Below, in pieces: positions 32,465 to 43,165 of a stretch of DNA of 64,000 bases. This DNA comes from Prorocentrum cordatum (taxonomy: Eukaryota; Sar; Dinophyceae; Prorocentrales; Prorocentraceae). A program made the translations under genes and the position numbers. The stretch lies in NCBI GenBank assembly GCA_963575745.1, contig CAUYUJ010020259.1, positions 694,749 through 758,748 on the forward strand, written 5' to 3'. The notes below the pieces were generated by a model. It searched no databases, was not told the DNA's origin, and worked only from the letters and a program-made list of their open reading frames with translations. Every line of letters starts with the position of its first letter. Within the stretch, counting starts at the first letter, position 1.

Positions 32465-33550
32465 ATGACAGTGCCTGCTTGCTGGAATGGGCCCCTGAGG
32501 AGGTCAGCGGTCAGGTCGTACCCTGCATTCTCACCAGGGCGACCCTGCTGGAGGCGCAGTTGGTTCTGCTCTCCGGCCACGCGGCAGGGGCACGGAGACG
32601 GTGGCCACGGTCAGGGCCTGACTGCAGACATAGAAGCAGAGATAGAAGATGATGGCCTCCGCAGGAAGGCCACACGAGTGACTTGGCTGGGGGTCGGAGC
32701 AAACGTTTGTCTGACAGGGCTCAAGGGTGCTGCGGGGTACGCCTCTGGAAGCACGGGCCTGATGGCGGACGCGGTGCACAACATGACGGACCTCGCCGGA
32801 GACGCCGTGTCGCTTCTCACTCTGCGGGTGGTCGCCGCGCCTGCTGACGAGAAGTATCCGTATGGATACGGGAAGTACGACGCTGTCGGGACGCTGGGGG
32901 TCGCTGGGATTCTCCTGGTCACCGCAGGTGAGATACTTCACCAGTCGCTCGAGTCTCTGCTAGAGGTTGTTCGGGGAAACCCGTGTGGGCTGCAGATGGC
33001 TCCGATGGCGCTGGGAGTTGCTGTCGTGTGCGTTGCCGTGAAGGAAATTCTCTTCCGCATAACCCTGCGAGTGGGGAAAGAGGCCCGATCATCTGTTGTC
33101 ATCGCCAACGCCTGGCACCATCGAAGCGATGCTCTCTCCTCGTTAGTTGTCATGGGCGGCATCGGAGGCGTCATGGTCGGGCTGCCGTACATGGACGCCG
33201 TCGGTGGGGTGATGGTGGCCGGCTACACGGCAAAGCAGGCGGTTGAGATCGGATGGGGCGCAGTGAAGGGATTGACGGACCAGCAGACGGACACGCGGCT
33301 TCTTCACGGCATCAGAGAGGTCGGTGACAAGCTTATGGTCGGAGGGATCATCACTGGATTGTCCAAGGTGCGGGTCCGGCACTTCGGTGCCTATTGCCTC
33401 GTGGACTTGAACGTGATCGTCGACCCGTTTCTCTCAGTCGGAGACGCGCACAAGCGAACAAAGATTGTGCGCAGGGCGATTCAGCTGGAGCACCCGGAGG
33501 TGCACGAAGTCCTGGCGCACGTTTGCCCCTCGGACGTCCAGCACGACTGA
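32465..33550 (+). CDS. Cation diffusion facilitator (CDF) metal transporter, possibly mitochondrial MMT/FieF-like
   Basis: 361 residues, single exon. CDF proteins export Zn, Fe, Mn or similar ions by exchange with protons. An Arg-rich N-terminus (1-50, few acidic residues) could be a mitochondrial presequence. The six-helix core runs from about 74 to 265. The helix-2 metal site is A-D-A-V-H-N-M-T-D-L-A-G-D (H105, D109, with D102 and D113). The helix-5 site is N-A-W-H-H-R-S-D (H218, D222). Between them lies the loop Y-P-Y-G-Y-G-K-Y-D typical of the family. The C-terminal domain (about 275-361) has V-D-L-N-V-I-V-D-P-x-L-S-V-x-D-A-H. HxxxD in both helices fits zinc or iron relatives. This ATG is the first after an in-frame stop at 32438. 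The gene is complete and uninterrupted, and lies just after a spliced-leader relic. Confidence 0.88.
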   Translation: MTVPACWNGPLRRSAVRSYPAFSPGRPCWRRSWFCSPATRQGHGDGGHGQGLTADIEAEIEDDGLRRKATRVTWLGVGANVCLTGLKGAAGYASGSTGLMADAVHNMTDLAGDAVSLLTLRVVAAPADEKYPYGYGKYDAVGTLGVAGILLVTAGEILHQSLESLLEVVRGNPCGLQMAPMALGVAVVCVAVKEILFRITLRVGKEARSSVVIANAWHHRSDALSSLVVMGGIGGVMVGLPYMDAVGGVMVAGYTAKQAVEIGWGAVKGLTDQQTDTRLLHGIREVGDKLMVGGIITGLSKVRVRHFGAYCLVDLNVIVDPFLSVGDAHKRTKIVRRAIQLEHPEVHEVLAHVCPSDVQHD

Positions 33551-34327
33551 GCGGGGTGGAGCGCTGCTCGAGGCCTCTTGGTCTGCTGCAGCTTTGCCCT
33601 GCCGGCAGAGGTGCCGCACCTGGGCCGGGGGGCGAGGATCCTGCCGGAAGCCTGGCGGATCGAGCCTCTGGGCGGCGAGCGTGGGCGGCGCGCCGCAAGG
33701 GGGCCGGGCGTGGGGGCGAGCGTCGGTGGAGCGAGAGGTCCTGGCGCAGTGAGCGGGCGGGGCGTGGGGGCGAGCGTTCGATGAGCAAGAGGCCATGGGC
33801 ATGATACGTTTCAAGTTTCCCAGGTGTTCAGCATGTCTTCCAATACTACCTTGCTTTCCACACGGGTTCCCCTCCTTGGAGCACTTGGAACGTGTCCTGA
33901 GCCAGTGGTATCATGAGGGCGTCGTCGTCCTGAACGGGGGGTGGTGTCCCCCCGCCTCTCAGCAGCACCCCCTTGCCTTCTAAAGAGGCCTTCTTCAAGG
34001 CCTCTTTGGAGGGGCCCTGCCCCTTCGAAGAAGCGCCCCCCCCCCCCTGCCCACTCGTAGAAAGCCACCCCGCTCGCCCCGCCCCTCTTGTGTGCGCCCC
34101 GCCGAAAGGAGATCGGACCCACCAGCGGCCTCGTGATCTTCGCGGGTAGGGTGTCCGTCCGGAGCGTCGTGCCGTCATTCTGCAAGGCTATGGCTCGCCC
34201 CTCCCCGCTGCAGGGGAGTCCTGCGTCTTCGCCGTTTGTCGCCCGGTGTTTGTTTGTCCTGGGTGCAGGGTCCAGGACCCGCTTCGCTGAAGACCCCTTT
34301 GCTCAATGTCAAATCGTCTTTCTGTTG
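33551..34327. other. Spacer downstream of the CDF gene
   Basis: 33705-33795 has a roughly 57-bp duplication (GTGGGGGCGAGCGT-CG with GTCCTGGCGCAGTGAGCGGGC). 33965-34060 has AAGAGGCCTTCTTCAAGGCCTCTTTGG inverted words and C runs. No gene; no poly(A) track is visible after the stop. Confidence 0.5.
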
Positions 34328-34885
34328 AGATCCGACGTCGCGAAACTTGCACCATCGAACAAACAAAAAACAAGTCGACCGGAGCCCTCGACCCCATCTT
34401 GCTACAGCCAGATCGATCCGCGAAGGTCCCGGGGCCACACACAGACACACACGAAATGCAGAGCACGACGTCGGGAAGGTCGGAGTAGCATGGCCTTCTG
34501 CGTCCGAGGACCGTCGACGGCCCTCGGGAGATCTCGGGGTGGAGGACGGGAGCGCCACACCCGTTTTGGGCACGGGCCAGACCAGGCAGCGGCCCCCCCT
34601 CGCGGGGCTCGCGACGAGCGGCGCGAGGAGCTCCACCCGCATCGCAGGCGACCATGACGGTCAAGACATGGACACGAGGACCAGTTTGTGCTCAGGAGAG
34701 GCTCCCGGTCCTTCCTTACAGTCGGCCCGGATTGGTAGGTCGACCCTGCCAAGTCAAGGGCGCCCTTGTGTCCGGTGTCCCGCGACCCATGCCTCCTGCA
34801 TTCCCGTGGCAGAGTGCCCCTCGGAAAGGGTCTCTTGTCCTACCGCGTGCCCTCTCCAATCAAGCCCGACTGTATGCCTAGGTCG
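34328..34885 (+). repeat. Family L dispersed repeat, copy 1 (two blocks)
   Basis: Block 1 (about 34328-34436): GAGATCCGACGTCGCGAA, CCATCGAA and GATCGATCCGCGAAGG. Block 2 (about 34718-34885): ACAGTCGGCCCGGATTGGTAGG, AAGGGCGCCCTTGTGTCC, CCGCGACCCATGCCTCC and AGCCCGACTG. Both appear in the same order at 40676-41112, with different DNA between them. Confidence 0.8.
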
Positions 34886-35214
34886 AGGAGCGTATTCTTT
34901 TCCGAGGCTCACCGTGGCCAGAGAAGTCCGGTCTTTCCGTCTCTGGTGCTCCTTGTCATTTGTTGTGTTTTTTTTTTTTTTCTCTTGATCCAAGCAGCAC
35001 TTTGCTTGCAACAGAAGCAAGAACAGGCACACACACCAAGCATGTGGCGTTCCCTCTTCGTGGTGGCTGCATGCCCTCGGCGCTTCGGCCCCGGAGCCTG
35101 CTTTCCAGTCCCTTGCGCGACCGCGGCAGTCACCAGCGGGGGGGTGGAGGGGGAGGGGGGGAGAGGGGACGGGGCCGGTGGCGTAACGAGGCGCGCAGGT
35201 CGGGGCTCAAGAGA
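34886..35214. other. Spacer with a T run
   Basis: A T run of about 14 at 34967-34981, then GGGGGAGGG-rich DNA at 35140-35170. No gene. Confidence 0.5.
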
Positions 35215-35371
35215 CAGGAAGGGAAAAACACGCACACAGACACAATTGATCGTCGATCCCCAGGGAAGTATTGGAAAACATGGGAAGTGGGGGGGAAGGC
35301 AGAACAAAAACATAAAATCTGGTAAATGTAGGGAATCCTGTTATTTGTGTGCATTTGGTTGTGTGTCCCAT
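35215..35371 (+). mobile_element. Family A short element, copy 5
   Basis: CAG-GAAGGGAAAAACACGCACACAGACACAATTGATCG at the left, TATTTGTGTGCATTTGGTTGTGTGTCCCA at the right. The most diverged of the long copies. Confidence 0.85.
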
Positions 35372-36084
35372 GGCTTCTTTAAAGAGACGGGGATCAGTGC
35401 AAGCGGCGGTCAGCCAGAGCGCCAGACCTGTCGGGATCCTGCAGAGACAGGGTCGCACCAGCCCGGGTTTGGGTGCAGGATCCTGCAGGATTCTGGTGGA
35501 GTGTTGCAGGATCCTGCCAAGCCCGCTTGACCCAGGTCAGGATTGACCCTGGTCAGTCCATCCCCGAGCTGATGCCGTCTGGAACTCGGCTACCATTAGC
35601 CTTTCCTAGATGGCGCTGGCGCAGATCATGGCCGTCTCAGTGGGGCGGGGGAGGCGGGCGGGCGTCCCCGCTCGCCGGCGTTACCGCGTATCGTGTGAGA
35701 GCGCACCCTCAAGAAGAAGAAGAAGCAAACAACGAAGGCGCAAATTGACAAAGAAATCAGAATCGGCCTCGCGCGAATCCTTGAGCTGAATCAGAGAAGC
35801 AGGAACGCATATAAGCGTGAGCTGTTGGAGGTCCGCGCGGTCCTCCGAGAGTTCCTTCTATGCAGCAGGCTGTCTGTTCCTCTCCGTAGTGCAGGCCCCC
35901 AGTCCCGACTCCTGGTCGTGCCGTGCGCGGCGCGTTCCCGAGTTCGGCGCGGCGCGCGAACGGCAGTGCAGATGCGAGCGGAGGGCTCGGGACCACCTCG
36001 CCTGCAGCGTGCCGGAGCTGTTTCACCACCTGGGCCGGACTGGAGGTCAGCCTCTGGGGCAGCGATCGGGGGTGTAGGCTCAGG
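35372..36084. other. Spacer
   Basis: 35440-35540 repeats CAGGATCCTGC and TGACCCAGGTCAGG as small palindromes. A short run of AAGAAGAAG is at 35713. No gene supported. Confidence 0.5.
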
Positions 36085-36215
36085 GGGGGACACATCGACC
36101 CCCAATCGCCCATTCATCGCCGATAGAGGCCCGATGGCCCGCCCTGCTCGGGAACGTGTGGATTCGCTATTGGGGCCTATCGCCGATCTATCGGCGGTGT
36201 TCATCGAGGATCAAA
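36085..36215 (+). repeat. Family I dispersed repeat
   Basis: CATCGACCCCCAATCGCCCATTC, CGCCGATAGAGGCCCGATGGCCC, GATTCGCTATTGGGGCC and ATCGCCGATCTATCGGCGGTG, ordered as in the other copies. Confidence 0.85.
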
Positions 36216-36469
36216 GAACCCCCAACCCTAATAACAGAGTGAAGACGCGGCCTCACTGAGGGCCCCGTCCTTGCATGAGGGATAATTGACAATTCTCGGC
36301 GGTTTTTGGTCTGGCACATCTGCAGAGAAAGACCCCCATATGCCTGATATTTTTGGCCCTCTTAACTTATTGGGTCCCCTCCCAAAGGGTTAGGGGTCCT
36401 TGTGGTCAATCAGACGTGCCGCCGATTCCAGTTCGACGTTGGCCCCCCCCCCCCCGAGCTGGTCCCTCC
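36216..36469. other. Spacer
   Basis: Somewhat AT-richer DNA; nothing recognised. Confidence 0.4.
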
Positions 36470-36620
36470 GCCGATTTCCGGGTCCTATCTCGGGTCTCCG
36501 GCGGCCGCTCGGGGGGATGCGTGGGCAGCCCCGGCATGCCCTCGGCGAGGCGCAGCCGCTGGAGCGCACCCCGCGGCTGGCGAGCGTCCAGGGACGGGCG
36601 AAAACGTCCGGGAGCCTCGA
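36470..36620 (-). repeat. Family M dispersed repeat, copy 2, reverse orientation
   Basis: Read on the minus strand it follows 22600-22740: GTCCCTGGACGCTCGCC, CGCCTCGCCGAGGGC, CGGGGCTGCCCA and GCGGCCGCCGG. This is the clearest reversed copy of any family here. Confidence 0.75.
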
Positions 36621-37325
36621 GCCTCGGAGCCCGTCTCGTCCGCCCCTGAGCCGGAGTCCCCCCCCCCCCCCCTGGCGCTGCCCCGTCCTGCTGCGGCTCG
36701 CGGCCCGGCAGGTCCAGGCGTGCAGGGCCTCAGCCCAAGAGGTCGGGCGCACCGGCAGAGCGGGGGCAACAGGGACGTGGCGGGTGGCCCCGGAGGAGCC
36801 CCGCGCGGCCCCGAAGACTGCCACCGCAGGCCCAAGCTGAGAACGAAAGGTGCACGTCCTCCCCCCCCCCGTCCTCCCCCCCCCCCCCCCACCCCCCCCC
36901 CGCTTATTGAGCGGGATGGGTTTTTAAGAATGAGTGCCCCCCCCCCCCCCCTGAGCTCTCGGCGGGGAAGAGAAACTCGTCCCTCCTCCTCCTCCTCCTC
37001 CTTCCCCTCCCTCCTCCTCCCCCTCCCTGGGGCGGCGGCGACTCCAGCGGAGGCCTGTGCGGTGGCCGCCGCGGGGGGGGTTCCAACTCTTGTGGGGGCC
37101 CCAATCCGTCAAGAAGCCCGCTTGCCCGGGGGTTTGTCCAAGACCCTGCGGGGTTCTTTTGTTCGCCCGTGGGTGGGCGCCCGAGATGGCATATGGCAAG
37201 GACTGCCCCTGGGCGCGCACAGAGAGAGGGGGAGAGAACGAGCACGGGCCGGGGCGCGGTCTCATCGCCGCGGAGGGGGCCATGAGCCCCACGGAGGCCC
37301 AGAGCCCCACGGATGGAGAACTCGG
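36621..37325. other. Spacer with C runs and (CCT)n
   Basis: C runs at 36659-36671, 36858-36900 and 36936-36951; CCT triplets at about 36980-37030. The phrase GAGCTCTCGGCGGGGAAGAGAAACTCGTCC (about 36952-36981) recurs diverged at 37590-37620. No gene. Confidence 0.55.
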
Positions 37326-37512
37326 AGGGAGGAGAAGCGATACCAACACCACCAGGGGGCCCACCTCCAGCGAGGAGGTCCACAGTGCCTCCCCGATCGA
37401 GAGACTGGGGATGTCTCGAGCGAGAGGGGGGGACCACACCACCAGGTAGGCTCCCCTTACCTCCGCGCATCTCCTCGCCATGTTGGTGTTGGTGTCGCCT
37501 TTCCTTGTTCCT
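37326..37512 (+). mobile_element. Family F inverted-repeat element, copy 2
   Basis: GGAGGAGAAGCGATACCAACACC at the left, GGTGTTGGTGTCGCCTTTCC at the right, with the same interior landmarks as copy 1. The terminal arms are best preserved here. Confidence 0.9.
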
Positions 37513-38394
37513 AGAGAACAGGCTGGACGTCGGAGCTCTTGGGCTCTTCTAACCGCGAAGGGCCTTCAGTGTTGAGGACGCCCCCACCCGAGCCCTCGGC
37601 GGGGAATAGAAGCTCGTCCCTCCTCCTCCTCCTTCCCTTCTCTCCTCATTCCCCTTCCTCCTTCTCCTCCTCCGTCTCCTCCTCCGTCTCCTCCTCCTCC
37701 TCCTCCTCCTCCTCCTCCTCCTTCCCCGCGGGTTGCGAACAGCCAGGACGTCGGAAAAATTGGGCTCTTCTATCCGAGAGAGGCAGTGATACTCCCCCAA
37801 TACGGGATAACCGATTATTTTTTCGGCGGCCTTGTTCACGGACTGCGGTCCCACCAATAGGGGGTAACTCGTTTTTTTTCCGCGGCACCAACCGCGAATC
37901 AACGATGACGACATTTACGATCACGATTGCGACTTCGACCACGACGACTACGAGTCCTTCTGCCTCTGGAGCGCTCTTTCAGAACATCACACCTCAGGAG
38001 GAGATTTTTTGACCACTCCTGTTCACCGCCGAGTGAAAAAGGGGGGGCCAAACTAAAGAGCCCCTTCGGTTGCACCCAGCACAACACTTAAGAACAAACA
38101 GGCATCAACTTTCATGGAGGTTCCGCTTGAGAGAACCAGGATTCTGGGCTGGACCTTGGGCGTTTTCTTGTGGCTTCTTTTTGCGTAGAGTGGTCGTTCA
38201 TCTGGACCTGGACAACTGTTTAAGAAAACGCTTCAAATGAAGTCCCTTCTCTTAGCCTCGAGCTTTCTTAGCTCTCAGCCGGGGTGTACCCGCTCAAGCT
38301 CCGCTCCCGCTAATGGGCCACGACCCGTGCCCCCCTTTCTTGTGCTGGCGCGTCCTCGCCAGGCCTCCCGGACTGGGATCCGAGCAGATAAGGG
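37513..38394. other. Spacer with (CCT)n at about 37619-37725
   Basis: GACGTCGGA-TTGGGCTCTTCTA words occur at 37529 and 37747. An ACGACGACT run is at 37930-37950. No supportable gene. Confidence 0.5.
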
Positions 38395-38470
38395 CGGAAG
38401 TTCGCGCCGCATCGCCGATGCATCGGCGATGAGGCTCGACGTGGAGCCCGATTTTCTCCACGCCGATGGA
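38395..38470. repeat. Short family I-like palindromes
   Basis: GCATCGCCGATGCATCGGCGATGAGGC is a near-perfect palindrome, followed by TCGACGTGGAGCCCGA, related to 18945-19095. Confidence 0.65.
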
Positions 38471-39370
38471 TGTTCCGACCCCATTCATTCGGGCCCCCTT
38501 TGGGAGGTCTCTATCCGCGTCTTCCTGGCTGCATGCTCTCGTTCTTGTGCCGCTTCCCCCGTCTCCCCCCATCCGAGACCGAGAGACCGCTTCCGCACTC
38601 GGGGACTTCCCACCCCGGCTGTTTCTGTTGCCTGCCTTGTCTGCGTGGACAGGGCAGCACAGGCCAGCCAGCTCTGAGGAGCCCTGGCCGCGGGATTGCG
38701 GTCAAGACACTGAGACTAGAACCGCTCAGGGTTCAGCAGGGGCTCTGGTTCCCCAGCCTCTCCCTCGGCTTAGGTCGGGGAACCTCTTCGTGGCCGAGCC
38801 CCGCTGCGGCCAGAGAAGACGCACCAGCGCTCCGTGTTGTATCACGATGACTGTACCGATACCCCCCTGCCCATGGCGGAACCGTGGGCAGTTTATAATT
38901 CCCTGGCTCACAGGTCTCCTGGGGACCATCGTCCCCATGGGCGGGTCATCCTCATCCTCCTATCCGCCGACGTCACATTTTTTGCTGTAACCTGGGCCCC
39001 GGGGATCACCGCCCCCCCCCCGAAGACTTCGTTTCCGTTCCCGGGCCGTTTTTTGACCGCCCCGGGTCCCAGGGACGGCCTGCGCGGAGGCCAGAGTAGA
39101 CAGCACACCAGCCGCCGCGATTTTTCGGCGGTCGGCGTCCCCCAGCCCCAGACCTGCCCTGGGGCGGCCGGCGTCCGCCGGCCGGCTTCGGCTTCTGGCG
39201 GCGCGTCGTCGTCGTCGTCGTCGGCGGCGGCCCAGGTCTCAGGGTCCCCCCATGCCCCAGGCCCGCCAAGGTTTTCCGAGGCGGACCCAGCCGCGGCAAC
39301 GAGAGGCCTCCTGGGGGCCTTCGACAAAACCCCACACGACCAGAACCCGCCAACCTCGCCATCGAATCCG
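38471..39370. other. Spacer, no gene supported
   Basis: GC-rich with a short GTCGTCGTC run at 39206. No motif-bearing frame. Confidence 0.45.
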
Positions 39371-39680
39371 GAGACCTCCTCCCTCCTCCTCCTCCTCCTT
39401 CTCCTCCTCCTCCTCCTCCTCCTTCTCCTCTTTTTCCTCTTCCTCCTCCTCCTCCTCCTCCTCCTCCTCCTCCTCCTCCTCCTCCTCCTCCCCTCTTCCT
39501 CCTCCTCCTCCTCTTCTCTTCTACCTTCTCCTCGTCCTCCTCCGCCTCCTCCTCCTTCTATTCTACCTCCTCCTCGTCCTCCTCTCCTCCTTCTCTCTCC
39601 TCCTCCTCCTCCTCCTCCTCCTCCTCCTCCTCCTCCTCCTCCTCCTCCTCCTCCTCCTCCTCCTTCTCCACCTCCTCACC
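39371..39680. repeat. Long (CCT)n pyrimidine tract
   Basis: About 300 bp almost purely CTC/TCC on the plus strand with TTC and CGT interruptions. It yields Ser-, Leu- or Pro-runs depending on frame. One of the longest R/Y tracts in the window. Confidence 0.95.
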
Positions 39681-40675
39681 ACTCGGCATGCGAGCGCCCA
39701 TTCGCGGTGCTTCTGTGCACGCGCGCGCACGCATACAGCAGGTTGTGCGCGCTTGTCCGAGCCTTGTTGGTTTGTTCGGTCAGCTGTGTGGCTTGAGGGT
39801 TCCTTACGCCTCGTCCCCTGCTCTTGGGCGGCCGTCCTGCTGCGGCTCCTTCTGTTCCTTCTCCTGCTCCTTCTCCTGCTGATCATTATCGTCCTGCTCT
39901 CCCATCCATTTTCTCATGAATCTCTCCTTCCTTTGGCACCACGAGACGAGGCGGTAGGGCGGGCCGGGCGTTTTGCTTGAGACCTCCTCATCTTTTGTGA
40001 TCGTGGAATTAGAAACGTTTTGCAGCTCACGGATGGAGGGCGGGTCGTTTTCAATGTGTAGTTCTCGCTTCAGCGCCCCGCACATTCGTCTGATTTGTTT
40101 TGCAAGAGCTTCACGGATATAGGCCGGGTCGTTTTCAAAGTGCGATCCTTGCCTTAGCGCCGTGCGCATTCGTATCAAAGGTAATAACAGTTTCAAGTAT
40201 TACTTGTGTTGGCCTCCCAGAAACGGTGTTCCGGAACGATTTAAAATTGCCAGGGCGCGGCAGTCATTTGCGTTGTACAATTTAGGATCGTCATGTTGCG
40301 ACAGTGGCGTTGATTCGCGACGTCGAAATCTCAGGAATGGTGCTTTGGCACGGTTGAAGATTTTCAGACAGTTGTCTCCAAACGTAGCTTTTTTCGCAGC
40401 CGCAGTGAAAATAGATCCTTATAGGAGCGTGTGAAGAGAGATTTTGGAGGGCCAGGGAAGGTTTATTGCAACATCGTTGATGCGCCTTGGGTTGGCCTGG
40501 TCCTCCTCCTCCCCCTCCTCCTCGTCCTCCTCCTCTCTGCGTTGGGGTGCCTGTGGCCGATGGCATCGCTTCCCCTTCCTTCGCTCGGGGAGCGCGGCGG
40601 ATCCCAGTGTGACTGCGCAGCTTCCTCGTCTCTTGATCGGCGGAGCTACTCGATCGGCGCGCCCTCCCCCTCCCC
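39681..40675. other. Spacer with a 98-bp duplication at about 40025-40185
   Basis: CGGATGGAGGGCGGGTCGTTTTCAA...CTCGCTTCAGCGCC and CGGATATAGGCCGGGTCGTTTTCAA...CTTGCCTTAGCGCC are about 98 bp apart. The second contains TAGCGCCGTGCGCATTCG, also seen reversed at about 14440. From about 40170 to 40440 the DNA is AT-richer and unassigned. Confidence 0.55.
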
Positions 40676-41112
40676 TGAGATCCGACGTCGCGAACAAGTG
40701 CAGCATCGAATGCAATCATGGCCCGGCCCCGGACCCCATGTCTCTCCGCCACTTTTCGAGCCGGATCGATCTGCGAGGACCACGGGGTACCCTTGCATCC
40801 TTGCCTCCTCGGTCCATCCTTGGCCCCTTTCGTTGGCCTTCCGAGGCCCTCCATCCTTGGCCTCTTTCGTTGGCGCCCCGCTCGAAAAGCTTCTACGTGG
40901 CCTTCCAAGGCCCTTGCATCCTTATCGCGCATCATTACTATACAGTCGGCCCGGATTAGTAGGTCGACCCTGCAAGCTCAAGGGTACCCTTGTGTCCTGT
41001 GCCCCGCGACACGTGCCTTCTTACACTCCTATGGCGATGTGGCCCTCGGAGGGGTCTTGTGTCCTCTCGCGTGTCCTGTCTAAGCAGGGCCGACTGCACG
41101 GGTCGACTGTGG
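40676..41112 (+). repeat. Family L dispersed repeat, copy 2 (longest)
   Basis: GAGATCCGACGTCGCGAACA, ATCGATCTGCGAGGACC, GGGGTACCCTTGCATCC, CAGTCGGCCCGGATTAGTAGG, AAGGGTACCCTTGTGTCC and GGGCCGACTG in order. Parts match 34328-34885 and 10669-10812. Confidence 0.8.
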
Positions 41113-41318
41113 GAAGACGCAGCCCGGGGGAGAGCAGAGAGCGCCAGGCTCTCGGGGCCCGCCCTGCCAGGTGCCCCCTGCTGCCACCGCGGGGCGGCGG
41201 AGGAGAGCCCGCCCGCAGAGCGGCGGCGGCGGAGGCGCCTGGCGAGGCGGGACACGGTGCGCAGGGCCGCCATGCGGCGGCCGCGGCCGTCTTTCTGCCT
41301 GCGGGACCGCGGCCCCGT

Positions 41319-41394
<76 letters not shown>

Positions 41395-41765
41395 GTCGCT
41401 GTCGTCGTCGTCGTCGTCGTCGCCGTGTTCGTCCTCTTCGTCGTCGTCGTCGTGTTCGTCCTCTTCGTCGTCGTCGTCGTCGTCGTGTTCGTCCTCTTCG
41501 TCGTCGTTGTCCGGGAAGAGACGTTCGAGGATCTATGCTCGAGAGTCGCGTTTTGGAAGCTTTCCGTCGGCCTGAGGCGCCCTCGTGGCGGCCGCTGGAT
41601 CTGCCTCGAACTTCTGGTCAGAGCGCTGCCCAGGAGAGGTCCAGGGGGGAACGACAAGCCCAGATCCCCGACGACCTGATTTTTTTTTTGACCGGTGCGC
41701 GGTTCCTCGATCTCGGGCCCCGGGGGCCCGTTGCCGGGACCCAGTGCCGGGGGCCGTTAGTTCTT
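41113..41765. repeat. Spacer with (GTC)n tract at about 41315-41515
   Basis: About 200 bp of CGT/GTC triplets with GTGTTCGTCCTCTTC interruptions about every 36-40 bp, suggesting a higher-order pattern. The flanks are GC-rich without a gene. Confidence 0.8.
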
Positions 41766-41945
41766 GGGAGGAGGAGGAGGAGGAGGAGGAGGAGGAGGAG
41801 GAGGAGGAGATGAGGAGGGGACGAGGAGGAGGGAGGAGGAGGGAGGAGGAGGAGGAGGAGGAGGAGGAGGAGGAGGAGGAGGAGGAGGAGGAGGAGGAGG
41901 AGGAGGAGGAGGAGGAGGGAGGAGGAGGAGGAGGAAGAGGGGAGC
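41766..41945. repeat. Long (GAG)n purine tract
   Basis: About 180 bp of nearly pure GGA/GAG on the plus strand. Confidence 0.95.
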
Positions 41946-42545
41946 CACGAGGGGGGAAAAACTGCACCAGATGGACCCCGGGAGGAGTCCAGGGACCGGT
42001 TTTGACCAGATTTGGCTTCACCTCTCCCAGCCAGTTCAGACTGCCTGGCCGCCTATCGGGGATCCTCCTCGTGGCCGGGGCTCAATCGCCCCGCAGAGAA
42101 GCAACATCGTCACTAGGCAGCGTTCCTCCCAGTTGGGCAGCGGCTGTAGGCAGGGACACCTACAGTCGATTCCAAGTGGATCCGCTTCAACGAACGGGGC
42201 GTCGGTGCAGGACGAGTTCGGAGGTGAAGGAGGCTCGGGGGCTCCTTGAATCTGGGCGCCACACAGAAGATTGTGAGTCCATGCTGTCGGCTTTTCTGGG
42301 GCCGCTTCCCCGCCCCAGGCTGTTGGGTGACAACCATCCTCGGGATGGGGAAGGGGTCGAGGTAGCGGAGGCCCACGTCACTAAGAACTGCGACCTCGGA
42401 GGAGAGGGCTCCAGAGATCTACGGCCTGGAGGGGAGACTCAACAAGCAATGCGAGTCCATAGTCCATGCCTTCGCTCAGGGGCGGGCAGGAGGTGGACTT
42501 GGAGGAGGAGGGAGACGAGCTCCGAGGGGGATGCGGATGCAAATG
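41946..42545. other. Spacer, no gene supported
   Basis: Balanced DNA with several GGAGG words; frames continue out of the triplet tract but have no domain. Confidence 0.45.
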
Positions 42546-42656
42546 CGGATGCCGCTGATGATTGATGATGATTGATGATGGTCATGATGATGGTGATGAT
42601 GATTATCGATGATTGATGATGGATGATTGATGATGGTGGTGATGATGATGATGCTG

Positions 42657-42688
<32 letters not shown>

Positions 42689-42745
42689 GATGATGATGAT
42701 AATGATGGTGAGGAGGAGGATGAGGATGATGATGATGATGCTTAT
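42546..42745. repeat. (GAT)n microsatellite
   Basis: About 200 bp of GATGAT and TGATTGATGATGG with short interruptions, giving Asp-rich frames on one strand and Ile/His-rich frames on the other. Confidence 0.95.
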
Positions 42746-42860
42746 CTGGGCGCGAGGATGGGGGGGGGCGCCCAGGGGAGTGATAGGATTGACGTGATGC
42801 GTGTGTGATGCGTAAAGATTTCTACATCTTAATTGAGACCAGCCTTCGTAAAACAGGTTT

Positions 42861-43165
42861 CTCATCAATTGTTGCTCCTCCTCCCCCCTTCTTCCCCGCC
42901 CCCCTGCCCCTCACCCACTCCTCCCCCTCCCCGCGTCTCCCCCTCCCCATCCTCCCCGTCTGCCTCCTCCTCCTCTTCCCCCTCCCCCTGCCCCTCCCCC
43001 CTCCTCCTCCTCCTCCTTCTCCTCCTCCCCATCCTCCTCCACCTCCTCCGTCTCCTCCTCCCACTCCTCCTTCTCCTCCTCCTCCGCCTCCTCCTCCGCC
43101 TCCTCCTCCTCTTCCTCCTCCTCCTCCCCTTCCGCCTCCTTCTCCTCCTCCTCCCCAGAGGGTCA
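42861..43165. repeat. Long (CCT)n pyrimidine tract
   Basis: About 300 bp of CTC/CCC/TTC triplets. With 39371-39680 and 41766-41945 it makes a cluster of R/Y tracts with purines on alternating strands. Confidence 0.95.

Noticed and set aside
35200-35212. GGGGCTCAAGAG as a second spliced-leader relic
   Set aside because: Only the last few bases resemble the leader; the CCGTAGCCATTTT part is absent.
38834-39980. Leu-, Ser- and Pro-run frames suggesting a proline-rich or membrane protein
   Set aside because: These are three readings of one (CCT)n tract.
40431-42565. Frames of 300-460 codons with Arg, Val, Glu or Gly runs
   Set aside because: Generated by the GTC and GAG triplet tracts; no non-repeat domain.
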